Both the position numbers and the translations under genes were made by a program. From positions 71,548 to 135,547 of the forward strand of contig UZAN01039496.1 of the NCBI GenBank assembly GCA_900618425.1: a DNA stretch of 64,000 nt, written 5' to 3'. Below the pieces are notes generated by a model. It saw only the letters and a list, made by a program, of their open reading frames with translations. It was not told where the DNA came from and made no database searches. The DNA is from Echinostoma caproni. Its lineage: Eukaryota > Platyhelminthes > Trematoda > Plagiorchiida > Echinostomatidae. Positions 48,678 to 60,417 of this stretch are shown here, one piece after another. The number at the start of each line of letters is the position of its first letter. Position 1 is the stretch's first letter.

Positions 48678-51600
48678 AATACAACAGAGAACACTACTTG
48701 GCAGAGCCACTTGTTCTCGAAATCATCACTTCGGTTATATGTTCACAGAGTAGGATAATTGCCTTGGTTGATACCACCACTAACCATGGAAACCACCGGA
48801 TCAAGACGCAGTCTCAGCCTTGCCAGGATAGTGTCTCTCAAGAAACGAGGTCAACGGAAATTTCCGAGTTCCTGGAAAAAATGGTTTCACTGTGTTTCCT
48901 ACCCTCTCCATGAATACCATATAAACAAGACAGAGAAACTTGAACTACTTTTGCATACCTGTTGAATCAAAAATGTTTTCATGTTTTCATGAAACAAAAG
49001 GAAATGATTTCATAGGTTACGACACTATAGCATAGGTGTATTGGGAACTATGTTCGGTGAATCAGAACATATTTTCCCGTGTTGCTTTTGGAGGTAGAAA
49101 GACAAATAGGTAAAAAATGAAGGGAATGCTTCGACTGTATAGCTTTGCATTTATTTATATCTTAACTGGACAGAATCCGCTATTAATGTATTTTGGTAGT
49201 ATATTTACTTATGGCATTTAAAACAGTAGCTTGAAATAATGAAGAAAAGTAACGCTGTTGTACGTTTTAAGTCTATTTCGTCAAACTGACTAGCACGATT
49301 AATGAACGTTCTCCAATGTAGTCACACCTGTTACTTACGACTTCACTATTCATTTATTGACTAGACAATAGTGCAATTCATTTTTTACGATTGTTTTCGT
49401 GATCAATCAGATGTTGCTTGTAACCACAGAGCAACGTAGAATAAGGGTGGCAATTATGGGATTCGAACACATGAAAGCTGTATACCATTTTACTGATGAC
49501 CCAAATGACTGAACTTCCACGGATTGAACACGTCGAAGGCTCAAAAACAACTTATGGATTGAGCTGACCACCCGGATAGTCTCAGTTCCATGATCTAGTG
49601 ACCCAGGCTGAGTGAACATAGCACAGCCCTATTTACAATTAATTCAAAACATCTGACAGCTGCTCATTGAGGCATTTTTACGTTACAAAGTTTTGTTGTG
49701 TTATGGTATCACACATTCACTACCGTGCTATGGTCTGGGTAGAAAGCTGTTACCCCTGAAAATAATCAGATCACATAGTGGGAACAAACCTTGAGGCAAA
49801 ACCTTCAAAATCAGCAAACTAATTGGATCGTTCAAGTAAACATTCGTAGTTTGGGTTTTAGTCGACCTCGCGGTATGATTTTCGCCAAACAGATTTGCAA
49901 CACATTTTCCGAAAAAAGGCCACCACACTGTGGACATGAAGGGTAAAAGAAACACTTGGATTTCCGGCAAAGATCATAAACAATCGGTCAAGTATTGGAC
50001 GGAAACGTCAAACTTCAGTCTCTTGTTTCCATCAACGTTCTGGTTCACTCAGCCATCCATATGACATTTCCTTTTGCTTATATTATTGTTGCGGGAACTT
50101 AAATTGTTCCATCTTCCGTTAATGGATGCATCTATAGAGATAATTCTATACTTAATTATGGGATTTCCTGGACTATCATCACTATATGTTTTTCGATAAC
50201 AACAAATTCATGTTATAAAAGTTTGGGTTTTGAGTTTAGGGATGTCTGGGATTTCTGCGTCAACAGGTTATGAACAGGCTGATATTATTATCGCTCCGTG
50301 CATGGATATTATTGGAAGTAATTTATGTTTATGGATAATGGTTTTCGAAAAACGTTTCAGTTATATCTGGTGAAAGGAAATGATAATCATGTTTAAGTAA
50401 AATCACATTGTGTCTCCACGGTCATTTCATATTGCAGACAATAATCATGATTCCAAAAGTGATACTCTGGGACAGTGAAACTTTCTGAAAATTGCGCAAC
50501 TTCCTAACAGGTAATCGACCAACATACGCTAAACATATCAGCATAAAAAGCTCAAGATTCTAGACCCAGAAAAATAAGAAGATGAAACCTTTACGCTCAC
50601 ATATCTCGGCAAATTGAGTGAAGAAGTAGCCTTTGAATGAAGCAGAGCCATAACAATGTTTTCGTAAGCCATCTTGCTTTCAAGGACCTCAGTTTAAATG
50701 AGATAAGTAATGATAATATCAATCAGCTTTCATTCCCATTTGTTTTGGCTCAGATAATAAATAATTCATCCGTGAACCCATTTATTCTTGTTGATTGGTA
50801 AACGAAGTGAACTGCGAAGGTTATCGTGCTCAATGAACTGGACGCATCATGGCTGTGCTATGTAGCGCTGATGTACGAAAAGCTACAGAGATTTGGTGCA
50901 AATAACACAACCCTCATGCCCGGATTCCAGTCGCAGTGATTGCGGTGAATATGTCATGCCGACATCAAAAGAGTTGAAAAGAGTATCTGCGCCCACGTAC
51001 TGATGAGTAAAACATTGACTTTTCACGACAAACCCAAGTTAATCAAACAAAATTGGCCCCCAAAACAGTTTATGTTCACATATGAAAGGAAGAATTTATT
51101 TGCAACTGTGAATTTTTTAGGTTGGTGGTTTGACTACTATGTGTAGAGGCAGCCCCAGGCATCATGTAGTGGATGGCACAAAGAATCGTTAAGAGATGGC
51201 GTGGTGACCAAGAACTGTGACATGAACTGCGGATCCAACAATAACAGAAACATGATTTATATCCACCACAGTAAGTGGAAAATGGCGAATCCAAGTTTGG
51301 TTTTAACGGAGATAACAAATGTACTGAATCAGGGATGAGTTGTAGCGGAGTGTTCGGGTCGGTATACTACATAAATATTAGGGCCAAGCGACACCAAGAT
51401 CCACATAATCGACAAGATCATTGTGCCGACAAACTGGTTCAGAAACTGAAAAAAAGATCGATCAATGACATCAGCTCTATCTCGTTTCGGATCACCCCGA
51501 GTTACTGGACTAAGCGTTGTGCCTATCGGTTGCAGTCTCTCCGAGACGTTCGGTGTTGTTCTGCAGACTGAAACCAATTGTGTACGCCTACATTGATTTG

Positions 51601-51733
51601 TGCTCATGCTAATTCATAGTCAGTTTAGGTGATATGTTTCATTTTGCAAAATGCAGGATTAGCTCTGAATGGGGGTATTTAACTAACAGATGCGGTACAT
51701 GTTTTGAGATTAGATAGATTATTCATTCAGATA
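48678..51733. other. No recognisable gene
   Basis: Open frames up to 98 codons overlap on opposite strands at 51275-51607. The minus-strand one contains a hydrophobic stretch (FVGTMILSIMWILVSLG) that could be a membrane segment, but nothing identifies a family. A B-box-like GTGTTCGAATCCCA on the minus strand near 49457 lies in sequence with weak A-box resemblance and may be a degraded SINE; I do not call it. Confidence 0.45.
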
Positions 51734-52332
51734 AACTACTGAACTCCATCACCGCATCATGATATATAAAACGTTCATTTTCCGTAGGTTACTCATAGAA
51801 TAAAATAATATAAACAATGTTTATTTATTCGATCAGTTATTAAATTGGATGCGCGATCAACATTGTTTATGAGGAGCCCAAGAGTTGTATTTACTTGTTA
51901 CTTGATGCCATTCTTATCCATCAAAATGGTGCAGAATCAAGAGAATCGCGGGGTTTCAACGATTGACTGCATTCAGTTCGTCCAGTTCGGCTCACCCCAT
52001 CTAAAACAAGCCTTGCCCGAGATTAATTTGAAAACTACTGAACTCCATCACCGCATCATGATATATAAAACGTTCATTTTCCGTAGGTTACTCATAGAAT
52101 AAAATAATATAAACAATGTTTATTTATTCGATCAGTTATTAAATTGGATGCGCGATCAACATTGTTTATGAGGAGCCCAAGAGTTGTATTTACTTGTTAC
52201 TTGATGCCATTCTTATCCATCAAAATGGTGCAGAATCAAGAGAATCGCGGGGTTTCAACGATTGACTGCATTCAGTTCGTCCAGTTCGGCTCACCCCATC
52301 TAAAACAAGCCTTGCCCGAGATTAATTTGAAA
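51734..52332 (+). repeat. Exact 299-bp tandem duplication beside an assembly gap
   Basis: Two head-to-tail copies with period 299 (first from about 51734, second from about 52033) show no difference that I can find. Each unit holds a pair of inverted 11-base arms, ATAAACAATGT and ACATTGTTTAT (51810-51820 and 51860-51870 in copy 1), and a 62-codon open frame without motif. The second copy ends nine bases before the N run at 52342. Perfect identity next to a gap suggests unmerged overlapping contig ends. A true recent duplication, or the tandem terminal repeats typical of Penelope-like elements, is the alternative, since a Penelope-like fragment lies on the far side of the gap. Confidence 0.9.
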
Positions 52333-52341
52333 AGAAAAGAC

Positions 52342-53249
52342 NNNNNNNNNNNNNNNNNNNNNNNNNNNNNNNNNNNNNNNNNNNNNNNNNNNNNNNNNNN
52401 NNNNNNNNNNNNNNNNNNNNNNNNNNNNNNNNNNNNNNNNNNNNNNNNNNNNNNNNNNNNNNNNNNNNNNNNNNNNNNNNNNNNNNNNNNNNNNNNNNNN
52501 NNNNNNNNNNNNNNNNNNNNNNNNNNNNNNNNNNNNNNNNNNNNNNNNNNNNNNNNNNNNNNNNNNNNNNNNNNNNNNNNNNNNNNNNNNNNNNNNNNNN
52601 NNNNNNNNNNNNNNNNNNNNNNNNNNNNNNNNNNNNNNNNNNNNNNNNNNNNNNNNNNNNNNNNNNNNNNNNNNNNNNNNNNNNNNNNNNNNNNNNNNNN
52701 NNNNNNNNNNNNNNNNNNNNNNNNNNNNNNNNNNNNNNNNNNNNNNNNNNNNNNNNNNNNNNNNNNNNNNNNNNNNNNNNNNNNNNNNNNNNNNNNNNNN
52801 NNNNNNNNNNNNNNNNNNNNNNNNNNNNNNNNNNNNNNNNNNNNNNNNNNNNNNNNNNNNNNNNNNNNNNNNNNNNNNNNNNNNNNNNNNNNNNNNNNNN
52901 NNNNNNNNNNNNNNNNNNNNNNNNNNNNNNNNNNNNNNNNNNNNNNNNNNNNNNNNNNNNNNNNNNNNNNNNNNNNNNNNNNNNNNNNNNNNNNNNNNNN
53001 NNNNNNNNNNNNNNNNNNNNNNNNNNNNNNNNNNNNNNNNNNNNNNNNNNNNNNNNNNNNNNNNNNNNNNNNNNNNNNNNNNNNNNNNNNNNNNNNNNNN
53101 NNNNNNNNNNNNNNNNNNNNNNNNNNNNNNNNNNNNNNNNNNNNNNNNNNNNNNNNNNNNNNNNNNNNNNNNNNNNNNNNNNNNNNNNNNNNNNNNNNNN
53201 NNNNNNNNNNNNNNNNNNNNNNNNNNNNNNNNNNNNNNNNNNNNNNNNN
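52342..53249. other. Assembly gap (N run, 908 bases)
   Basis: All bases are N. It removes whatever followed the Penelope-like reverse transcriptase block C on the minus strand: the rest of the polymerase and, if present, the GIY-YIG endonuclease. Long apparent frames across it are artefacts of the Ns. Confidence 0.99.
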
Positions 53250-53580
53250 AATGTCAAGGAAATTTAGTGTGTTGTTCGATTCAGGTTCCATTGTGAAGTG
53301 TATATTTGGATGTAGTCTGTTGAGTTCATCCATAATTGCCGTAGCTTCTTCTGTTATAACCAGGGTGTCGTCGACGTACAGGATAGTGCGCTCCAGAATA
53401 TTAGTTCCTTTTTTTCCAGATGTGCCATGAACAAGTCTGCCAAGACTGGGCCTAGCGGGCTGCCTATAGCGACATCCCATCTAGTCCCTTACCACTGTAA
53501 TACTGTGTGTTTAAGCTGTGTTTAGGAAAAGCCTAAGAATTCCATTTCCCTAATCACCGCGACTACTCCCTCCATGAATA
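53250..53580 (-). pseudogene. Penelope-like element reverse transcriptase fragment
   Basis: On the minus strand, starting near 53570, the blocks read IFMEGVVAVIREMEFLGF, QYYSGKGLDGM, then IGSPLGPVLADLFMAHLEKK (frame change at about 53465), then after another frame change NILERTILYVDDTLVI, and finally NIHFTMEPESNNTLNFLDI up to the gap. 'GSPLGPxxAxxFM--LE', 'YVDDTxVI' and 'NxLxFLD' in this order are the reverse transcriptase blocks B, C and D of Penelope-like retroelements, which are related to telomerase. The catalytic Asp pair is kept (YVDD), but at least two frameshifts break the ORF. The N-terminal part is not visible above 53580, and the C-terminal part lies in the gap. Penelope-like polymerase is confident; a subfamily cannot be given. 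Confidence 0.88.
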
Positions 53581-56500
53581 TTCCACTGCAATTTGGTGAC
53601 ACAAAAATAATGAATTTGGGGAATGGATAGAGTGTTAAATGTGTCTCCCTTACAGAGGAGGGGAAACAATTTATTTCTCACAGATCGAAAGGCTTTTTGT
53701 TTAAGAAAACAACTGTAAAATGTAAACGTAGTGGTAAAAATTGTAATATATTACAAACATGCATTTCCAGAATGAGGCCTATGTAAATTACACGTTTGTG
53801 GAAGTCAATGGGTTTTCCTAAGTCTTGTTGTTTTGATAGAGGAATAAAAATACGAACAAAATGATGTACGGAGAAAGGAGTGATTTGCCCCGGATTTTCG
53901 GATAATGTTATTGTATTTGTTGTGATTTCAACATACAGACATGCGGTAAACTGTCTGAGCTGGTTGGGTTGTGTGTTGATTCTGTGGCCATTCAATGAGG
54001 TCGCCTGTTCAAATGATAAGGTCATCATCATCCTGTGGTCCTGAGCTCGAAGGTCATGACCGCTGTGAGTGATTTGCATTTATGTGTCACTTGATAGCCT
54101 TGGAGTAAATGCAACTCGCTTGCTAAAATTCAAAGCCCTCCCCCATTGTATTATTAATAACTGAAAATGAGTAGCTGATTGATATTATTATCTTCAGCTC
54201 CCGGTTTTTGAAGACTGCCTTCAAAACGCAGTCATTCGGTACAAAAAGAAGGTATTAATTGAACGGAAAAAATGAGGCTCATGAGAAGTCACATCCTGCT
54301 AGTTACAGATGATTCGTGACTGGACTGGGTTCATTTTCTTCCTCACTTACTAAGCAACAGTAGGTTTGTATGGGTATTGTTAACAGATCTTTCAATAGAC
54401 GTTTTAGTGATAGCTGGATACTAGAAAGAATCTGTTGTCTGTTTTACATTCAAGTAAATCTCTGATATAGTTAACAAATCTTGGTTAACTTCATTGGCTA
54501 AACATTTCCAAATCTATCATCTAAAGCAGAGAAGAAAACATACATATCCAATTCAGAACCTGGAATGTGTCTGTAACGATGATTTATTGGTAGAGTCTTC
54601 AATAGACGTAATCACATAGTAAATCAGCAACCTACAACGTTCGGACCCTACCACCCTTCTCGAGAATCACAAAAGGTTTTCAGTACGACTATTGTGATGT
54701 TGAGTGCTTTTAGGACATTTTGTGCAGTTTCCGCGACCATTTGTCATTGGAAAAACTAAAAGCGTTTGGTCATGGCAGCAAAGTGCCGTCTGGATGCGTC
54801 GACTGAGGCCAAACGGTGGAGCTCAAACTATTCAAACTGGACATACCGGATAAAGAAAGAAGATACTTAAGTGCCGTTTAATATTGAAGATTATCATTAC
54901 ACATGGAACATCTTCCTGATTTCAGGCTATCGAAAGTAAACTACACCTGATGATTTGGTGCTTTACAGCAGTGTCTGTTCTCTGCGTCAGATATGCCATT
55001 GCTGTCCTGCACAGATCTCGCTGTCCCCCTGCACATAAGTCACGGTAGCCAAGATGGAGTCCATAACTAGAGGACCTAGTAACCAATATCGAAGGAGAAT
55101 ATGAGACCATTGGGGTCAAAATCAACTCTGTTAATAACTTCGTTGAACAGTGGGGCATTTTCCGAACGGGGGAAAGAAATGAAGGGTTTTATCTGAAAAA
55201 ATAGTGTGATAGACCGACAGAAACCAGTATTTAATGGTACGATCGCTTGCCACTGCACGTGTAAGGCGTAGTATGCCCCCAAAGGGAAGGTGAAAAACAG
55301 AAGCATAAATATTCGACCAAGCCACTGGTGGTCGTACGTGATTCATCATTCACCGTGTAACGTGTATGTTTTTAGGAGGAAACGAATTGGCAAAACAAAG
55401 TCTCAAAAATTTGTAAACAAATTAGGTATATGTGACTAAAATTAATTCAGCCAAATATACCAGATTGGTCCTCAGAAAGATTGGGAAAAGATGAAACCAA
55501 CACACATTTTCGCTCGCAATCAGATTGGCAATTATGGAACGAATAAGGAAAATACCTGAGAGCCACATCGCGTTGAGTCCATATACGTAATAACAAAATC
55601 ACTTTTAATTGGACAACGCTATCGAACCTGTTTGCAGTTGTTGGGTCTTTGCAACTCCATGGTTGTGTCTCAAAACTATACTTTCTGAAGAAAGGGCTAG
55701 AAGTAAACACGGAAAACTGGAAGGATATATCCACATGCTACTTGGCACACATCCAATTACCTAATCAATACCATTCACCATTCCCCCGGAGATGGAATGC
55801 GATCGATAAATTGAAAGATTTGCCACCAAATAAAAACACATCTGCACTGTGACTTAAATTTAGAAACGAACGGAACAGAGCATAAATTCAGTTTACTGTC
55901 CGCTTCCTACCCATGCAAACCATTGAAATCATCAGCGTATTATCGCACAAACATGGGTGCATTATTCTGTTAACCGCCATTGTCACTACAGGCAACGCAT
56001 CTGTCACCATAATGTACCCAATTTCTATATTTATTTTTTCTACGTCAAGCTATCATTCCATCCATTATTCGGTCAGTTTCTATGAAAACATTGAAACTGC
56101 GTCAATCGTTTATTCACTGACATGGCAAGCGACTGATATGCATAGAAAAAATCTGAAACATTGCGCCTTGCAATGTGACACCATTGAATCCATATTTTTA
56201 TCGCTTGCAAGCCTTCGTTGGAAAATTTTCTTTTAGCATAGATTATAAACAGAACTGGGACAGATAAATACTCATTTGCCTACTGCATGAAGAACTTAAT
56301 TATGGATTACTGAGCTTCGGGCAGTGGCTGGAGACCCACATTACAAAAATGGATGATGAACGGACGATTGAAGTCTACTAACTTAAGCATCGATAAATTC
56401 TATGAATTATGCATAAAACCCGTTCAAAACCGTGATTTCTTGAGTTTTCTCAATTGAAACAGAAGGGGGAAATCAAATCTTAGTCGTATGCCCTAAATGA

Positions 56501-58251
56501 GCTGTACAATTCAGATACTCCTGTTATGATCTTTCCCCTTTGCTCACCTCTCGATGAAATTTGAAGGTCATAAATATTAGCCTTCAGTAGTTTATTCACC
56601 AATAAGCTATCAGGTTTAGTAGAATGGCAATTGCATTTGAAATAGAATTGAGTGACGCCTGAAATTTCAATTTATCTACCAAACGAATAGTGGTACATTT
56701 CGCTTCATGGTAAATATTTGGAGAGCAGCGCGAGGATTCATTGTGGTGGGAGGTCGTCGCTATCGAACCACCGATTCAGATCCTAGCAGCAATACTTCAA
56801 GTTACGGATCCATTTTGTATGTCCTCGCGATGTCACATACGGCTTTACTATGAATTTCAAGGCATATGAAAAGTTACTGATGGGTAGAGAAACTTAAACT
56901 ATACAGTAGATAAGTAAAAACACAAAATAATATATTGTAGAACTTTGAAAGGGTCGTCCTTAATTCAGAATTCAATCACTATTGTTCTGCACCTAAACAG
57001 GATAGCAGAGAAAAACACGGGATCTACTGCGAGCTTGAAACCTAATTGAATGATCACGGTAGTCTGTCTATAGGCTGTAATCAATAGCCATATATTTCGA
57101 AAACGTATACGTAGACATGTGTGTATGAATGAAGAAAAACTAGGAACCCAGAGCGATGCGCAAGTTAGTATTAGCAGAGCCGATTTGCAACTGTTGTTGT
57201 TGAACTAGTTTTCGGACGGTGACCGTTGATGAAATCACATAACCAACTGGACAATATCAGTTTCTACGGGTAATGGAGCACGACCTAATACCAAAGCCTT
57301 TATGGAATTGCTTAAATCCCTTTCTATCGACCGAAAATGAAACAACTTGGGGTGAGGGTGTCACTCTTTACCCTCTCTCACACTGGTTACGTAACAATAA
57401 CAATATATGCATGATAAAAGTCATGAGGTATACTCGATCGTCTTTTATTTTTGTTGTTGTTTTTTATTATTGCCATGGAGAGAAAATTATGCTCCTGAAA
57501 AAGCAGTACACAAGGTTGGTGAACTATGACCTTCGAAGTGGTCTCCATCCGGATTTAAGCCGAACAGAAGATTTGATCTTGATCCCAATTGACAATTTCT
57601 GAAACAAACTATTTCACCTATGCATAGGATAGTGATAACGGTTAACTAATCTATGAGCAACATCTTACCCACATTAATAGTTGGATTAATAGTTGTTAAT
57701 TTTAATGTCTGTAAAGCCATCGAAATAATATTTTTATTGATGCCATTAGCCTCAAGCAGTGTTCTGTCCATCGGTCTTCTGAAACTGCGATTAGTCTTTC
57801 AAGGCAGTTTTTATAACAAAACTTATAGTTGCGGAGGGCGTCTTAAGGTTGTTTCGGCGATTCCTTTTATTTCCATTTATCTGAAATAAGTTGATCAAGG
57901 CGCAGTTGAAAAGACATCACAGAGAGCAACGCTATCAATCCAACGGAAATCGGTAGCTTTTGATTTTGATAACACTAAACAATAATTCAGAGTAGTTAGG
58001 GCCTTTAATGCGTACTGTTTGAATACACATTTTTGTAAATTTCTGTTGATGGTGATGAATTCTGTATTGTGATTTAAAAATGTATTCACAAAAGAGGTAC
58101 AGTTCTATTGTCTGCAATCATTCCGAAAAAATTACTACACAGTGTAGATAGCCACTTAGGCAATAAAATGGAAACCGTTATGACAGTGCTGTGAAATGCC
58201 GACAATGAGAGGGAGGAGGCAGTCAACGGGGCCATAGCATGAATACTAAAT
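53581..58251. other. No recognisable gene
   Basis: The largest frame is 133 codons on the minus strand at 53678-54079, directly upstream of the Penelope-like blocks. It lacks their N-terminal motifs and I do not join it to them. A 107-codon plus-strand frame at 55913-56236 and minus-strand frames at 54922-55349 and 55447-55734 match no family I know. No repeats were recognised. Confidence 0.45.
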
Positions 58252-58334
58252 AAATTCCATTTCGCCTGTTCGCTGAGCTTCATCAGCCGAGGTGAAATCG
58301 TCGGTGCTTGTAAAGTGGAATTCAGTTCACCCGA

Positions 58335-59882
58335 GCTAAGAGAACTGGTTTTCAATACTTTGTCAACACTGAATAAACGTTGATTCGAATCAGGAGATTA
58401 AAATAAAATAAACAAAAATGTGGCAAAGATTATCTGAAAAAACCTACTCTTGGAGCGAATTTACTATGTTCTCATTTATAAACGACCTCAGAGGGTTTAC
58501 CTGTCATGTGGGTTCAATTTATAGCAAACAAGACACAGAAGATATAAGTTGCATGGCTAATCGAATCTATTGGCAGCGATACGTTTGCTTCACGTTTAAA
58601 ACGAACTAACCCATCCATTCATTCATCAACAGATATATTTTGGATTGGAATTATCAAACTTGCCAAAGAAAATTGTCCTTGTGCACAACTATTTCAATTT
58701 TCATAAATCTAGGCAAGTATTACGAAGTTCGTCATTAAAAGAATAGTCTGATCCGTTGCCGGATGGTAAGGTGAGTGGGTTCTCAAGTTTGACCTCTACT
58801 GGAGTAGATGAATTCCCACTGCTGGTCAGAGACAAACAAGCCCAAACAACTTTCAAATGCTTTCTAGTTTTTCAGTCTAAGCCTCAAACGCCCAGCGCAC
58901 GAAGAGATTTACTTCATAGCCAAATTGAATACTCTGTCATTTTCATGTATCGTTCCTTAATCATCAATGTTTTGAAAACACCCCAATATGAAACCCGATT
59001 TTCTGTCAATCTTTGCCTTTTTAAAGTAATCGCATCACCAAATTGTGGTAAGAGAATCTCAGAGAATGGTTTGGAAAGCACGTTTTGTTGTGCTTATATT
59101 CAACAGTTAACAGTCACGTGAAATTCAGTTTGCTCCCATCAACTTGAGTTTTACCATCACTTGCTAATAAAAGTAACTATTCTCACTTTAGTAAACTCCA
59201 ATGTGTATCTACTCTCTCATTTGATGTGCAGATTCGTGTCTGAGCCATCCGACATGTCAACCCATCATTCATTCCGGTTGATCCAAAGACGCACAGAAAA
59301 CTGTGGGCAACAAAATGTGAAAACCAGATGGAACTTGTAACCACGAAACAGCATGGTGGATCAGGAGAAGTCAATCTATTCCACATTCTTTATCCACTGG
59401 TCGCGGCAATGGAGTCTAGTGGAAACAATATCCATCGATTGAGAGACATTGAGACTTTGTGCAATTAGAACGTCATTTGTTTTGATTCCGTTCAACCTTG
59501 TTGGGGATATCAGACTGCCTTTCTGTTCGCCCTACGACTCAATATTTTTATGAATGGTAACAACTTCCAAGAAAATTATATTTTTTATGCAATAATATAT
59601 TCAATTTAGATGCAATTAAAATTGCTATTGAACTAATATTTGCTAGTTTTCTACTAAATTTTTAAATAATTTTCAGAAAAGGAATGCGCCATGTTTTAGT
59701 TATGCAAGCTCTGTTTCACTGTTGCTCCAGCCAAAGAATTTCTTCCTCGGGGTATGTAATGCTTGTTTTGTTTTCCGCCAAACCACGGAACAGCTCAGAA
59801 TTCCTCCCGTGTTTGTAAATAATTGACAAAATCTAGCCGTGGTGGTGTGCCAGTAATAAGGCGTCTTCTTCTTCTCCTGGTT
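58335..59882. other. No recognisable gene
   Basis: A 121-codon plus-strand frame at 58756-59121 and a 67-codon minus-strand frame at 59183-59386 have no motif I can name. No interspersed repeat is visible before the RTE-like relic begins. Confidence 0.45.
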
Positions 59883-60235
59883 TCAGGTTCGAACCGTAGT
59901 ATCGCAAACGCATCTGTTGTAATTTCACAGCATAGTCTTAGGTCGCTACGGAAAGTTCTACAAATGCCTGAGCAACGTCTGCCACATTATGCACTATCCG
60001 CAGACATCGGTCCAAGCTGGAAGAAAGAGCGGGATGGACAGGTTATGACGTGGCGCAGAGGGTTAAAGAGATTCTGCTCGGATCTGGCTTCCGTTGGGGT
60101 TTCCCGGCTCTCCGGCCGGGGCCTAAAAGATTCCCATTGAACCTGGCTGGAGACACTGTAGGATTTGGCATCGAACTGAAGTCAGTGGCGTGAATGCATC
60201 TTCTCCTGTGTGCCAAATTAAACAAAAAACAAAAA
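59883..60235 (+). pseudogene. RTE-like non-LTR retrotransposon, C-terminus and 3' end
   Basis: The plus strand reads SLRKVLQMPEQRLPHYAL, SWKKERDGQVMTWRRGLKRF, LASVGVSRLSGRGLKDSH. After a stop at 60138 it continues in the same frame with TWLETL, stop, DLASN, stop, SQWRECIFSC, to a final stop at 60219. The order R-LRMPE-RLP...W+K-RGGQ-MTW-R...GxSRLPGWGxxD...WLETLxDMAxNRSQWR is the C-terminus of RTE-like elements abundant in trematodes, as far as I know the family. All three inner stops are consistent with single C-to-T changes (CAG or CGA codons becoming TAG or TGA). The frame is otherwise unbroken over about 110 codons, so this is the youngest-looking coding relic in the window. An A-rich tail (60220-60240) follows. 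The endonuclease and polymerase are missing. Confidence 0.8.
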
Positions 60236-60369
60236 ACACAACTGCATGCAGTAAACAAACAAAAAATTGTTATTCCCTCAAGCTGACTGTTTCGTTTATC
60301 CCGCTTTTGTACCCATATTTTTTCCTTAACCCATGGTTAATTTATGCGCCGTATCTGTAAAGATTGGAG

Positions 60370-60415
<46 letters not shown>
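60370..60415. repeat. (TA)n microsatellite, about 23 units
   Basis: An uninterrupted TA dinucleotide tract of about 46 bases. It is long enough to be length-variable between individuals and to extrude a cruciform. Confidence 0.97.

Positions 60416-60417
<2 letters not shown>

Noticed and set aside
49407..49619. Degraded tRNA-like SINE on the minus strand
   Set aside because: A B-box-like GTGTTCGAATCCCA exists, but the A-box candidates are poor and no other copy in the window supports it.
51329..51607. Membrane-protein exon on the minus strand
   Set aside because: One hydrophobic stretch is not enough, and the opposite strand is equally open over the same bases.
52144..53480. Long open frames on both strands across the second gap
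   Set aside because: Open only because of the 908-base N run. The real information is the duplicated unit on the left and the Penelope-like fragment on the right.
53678..54079. N-terminal part of the Penelope-like protein
   Set aside because: It lies upstream on the right strand, but none of the expected N-terminal reverse transcriptase blocks can be seen in it.
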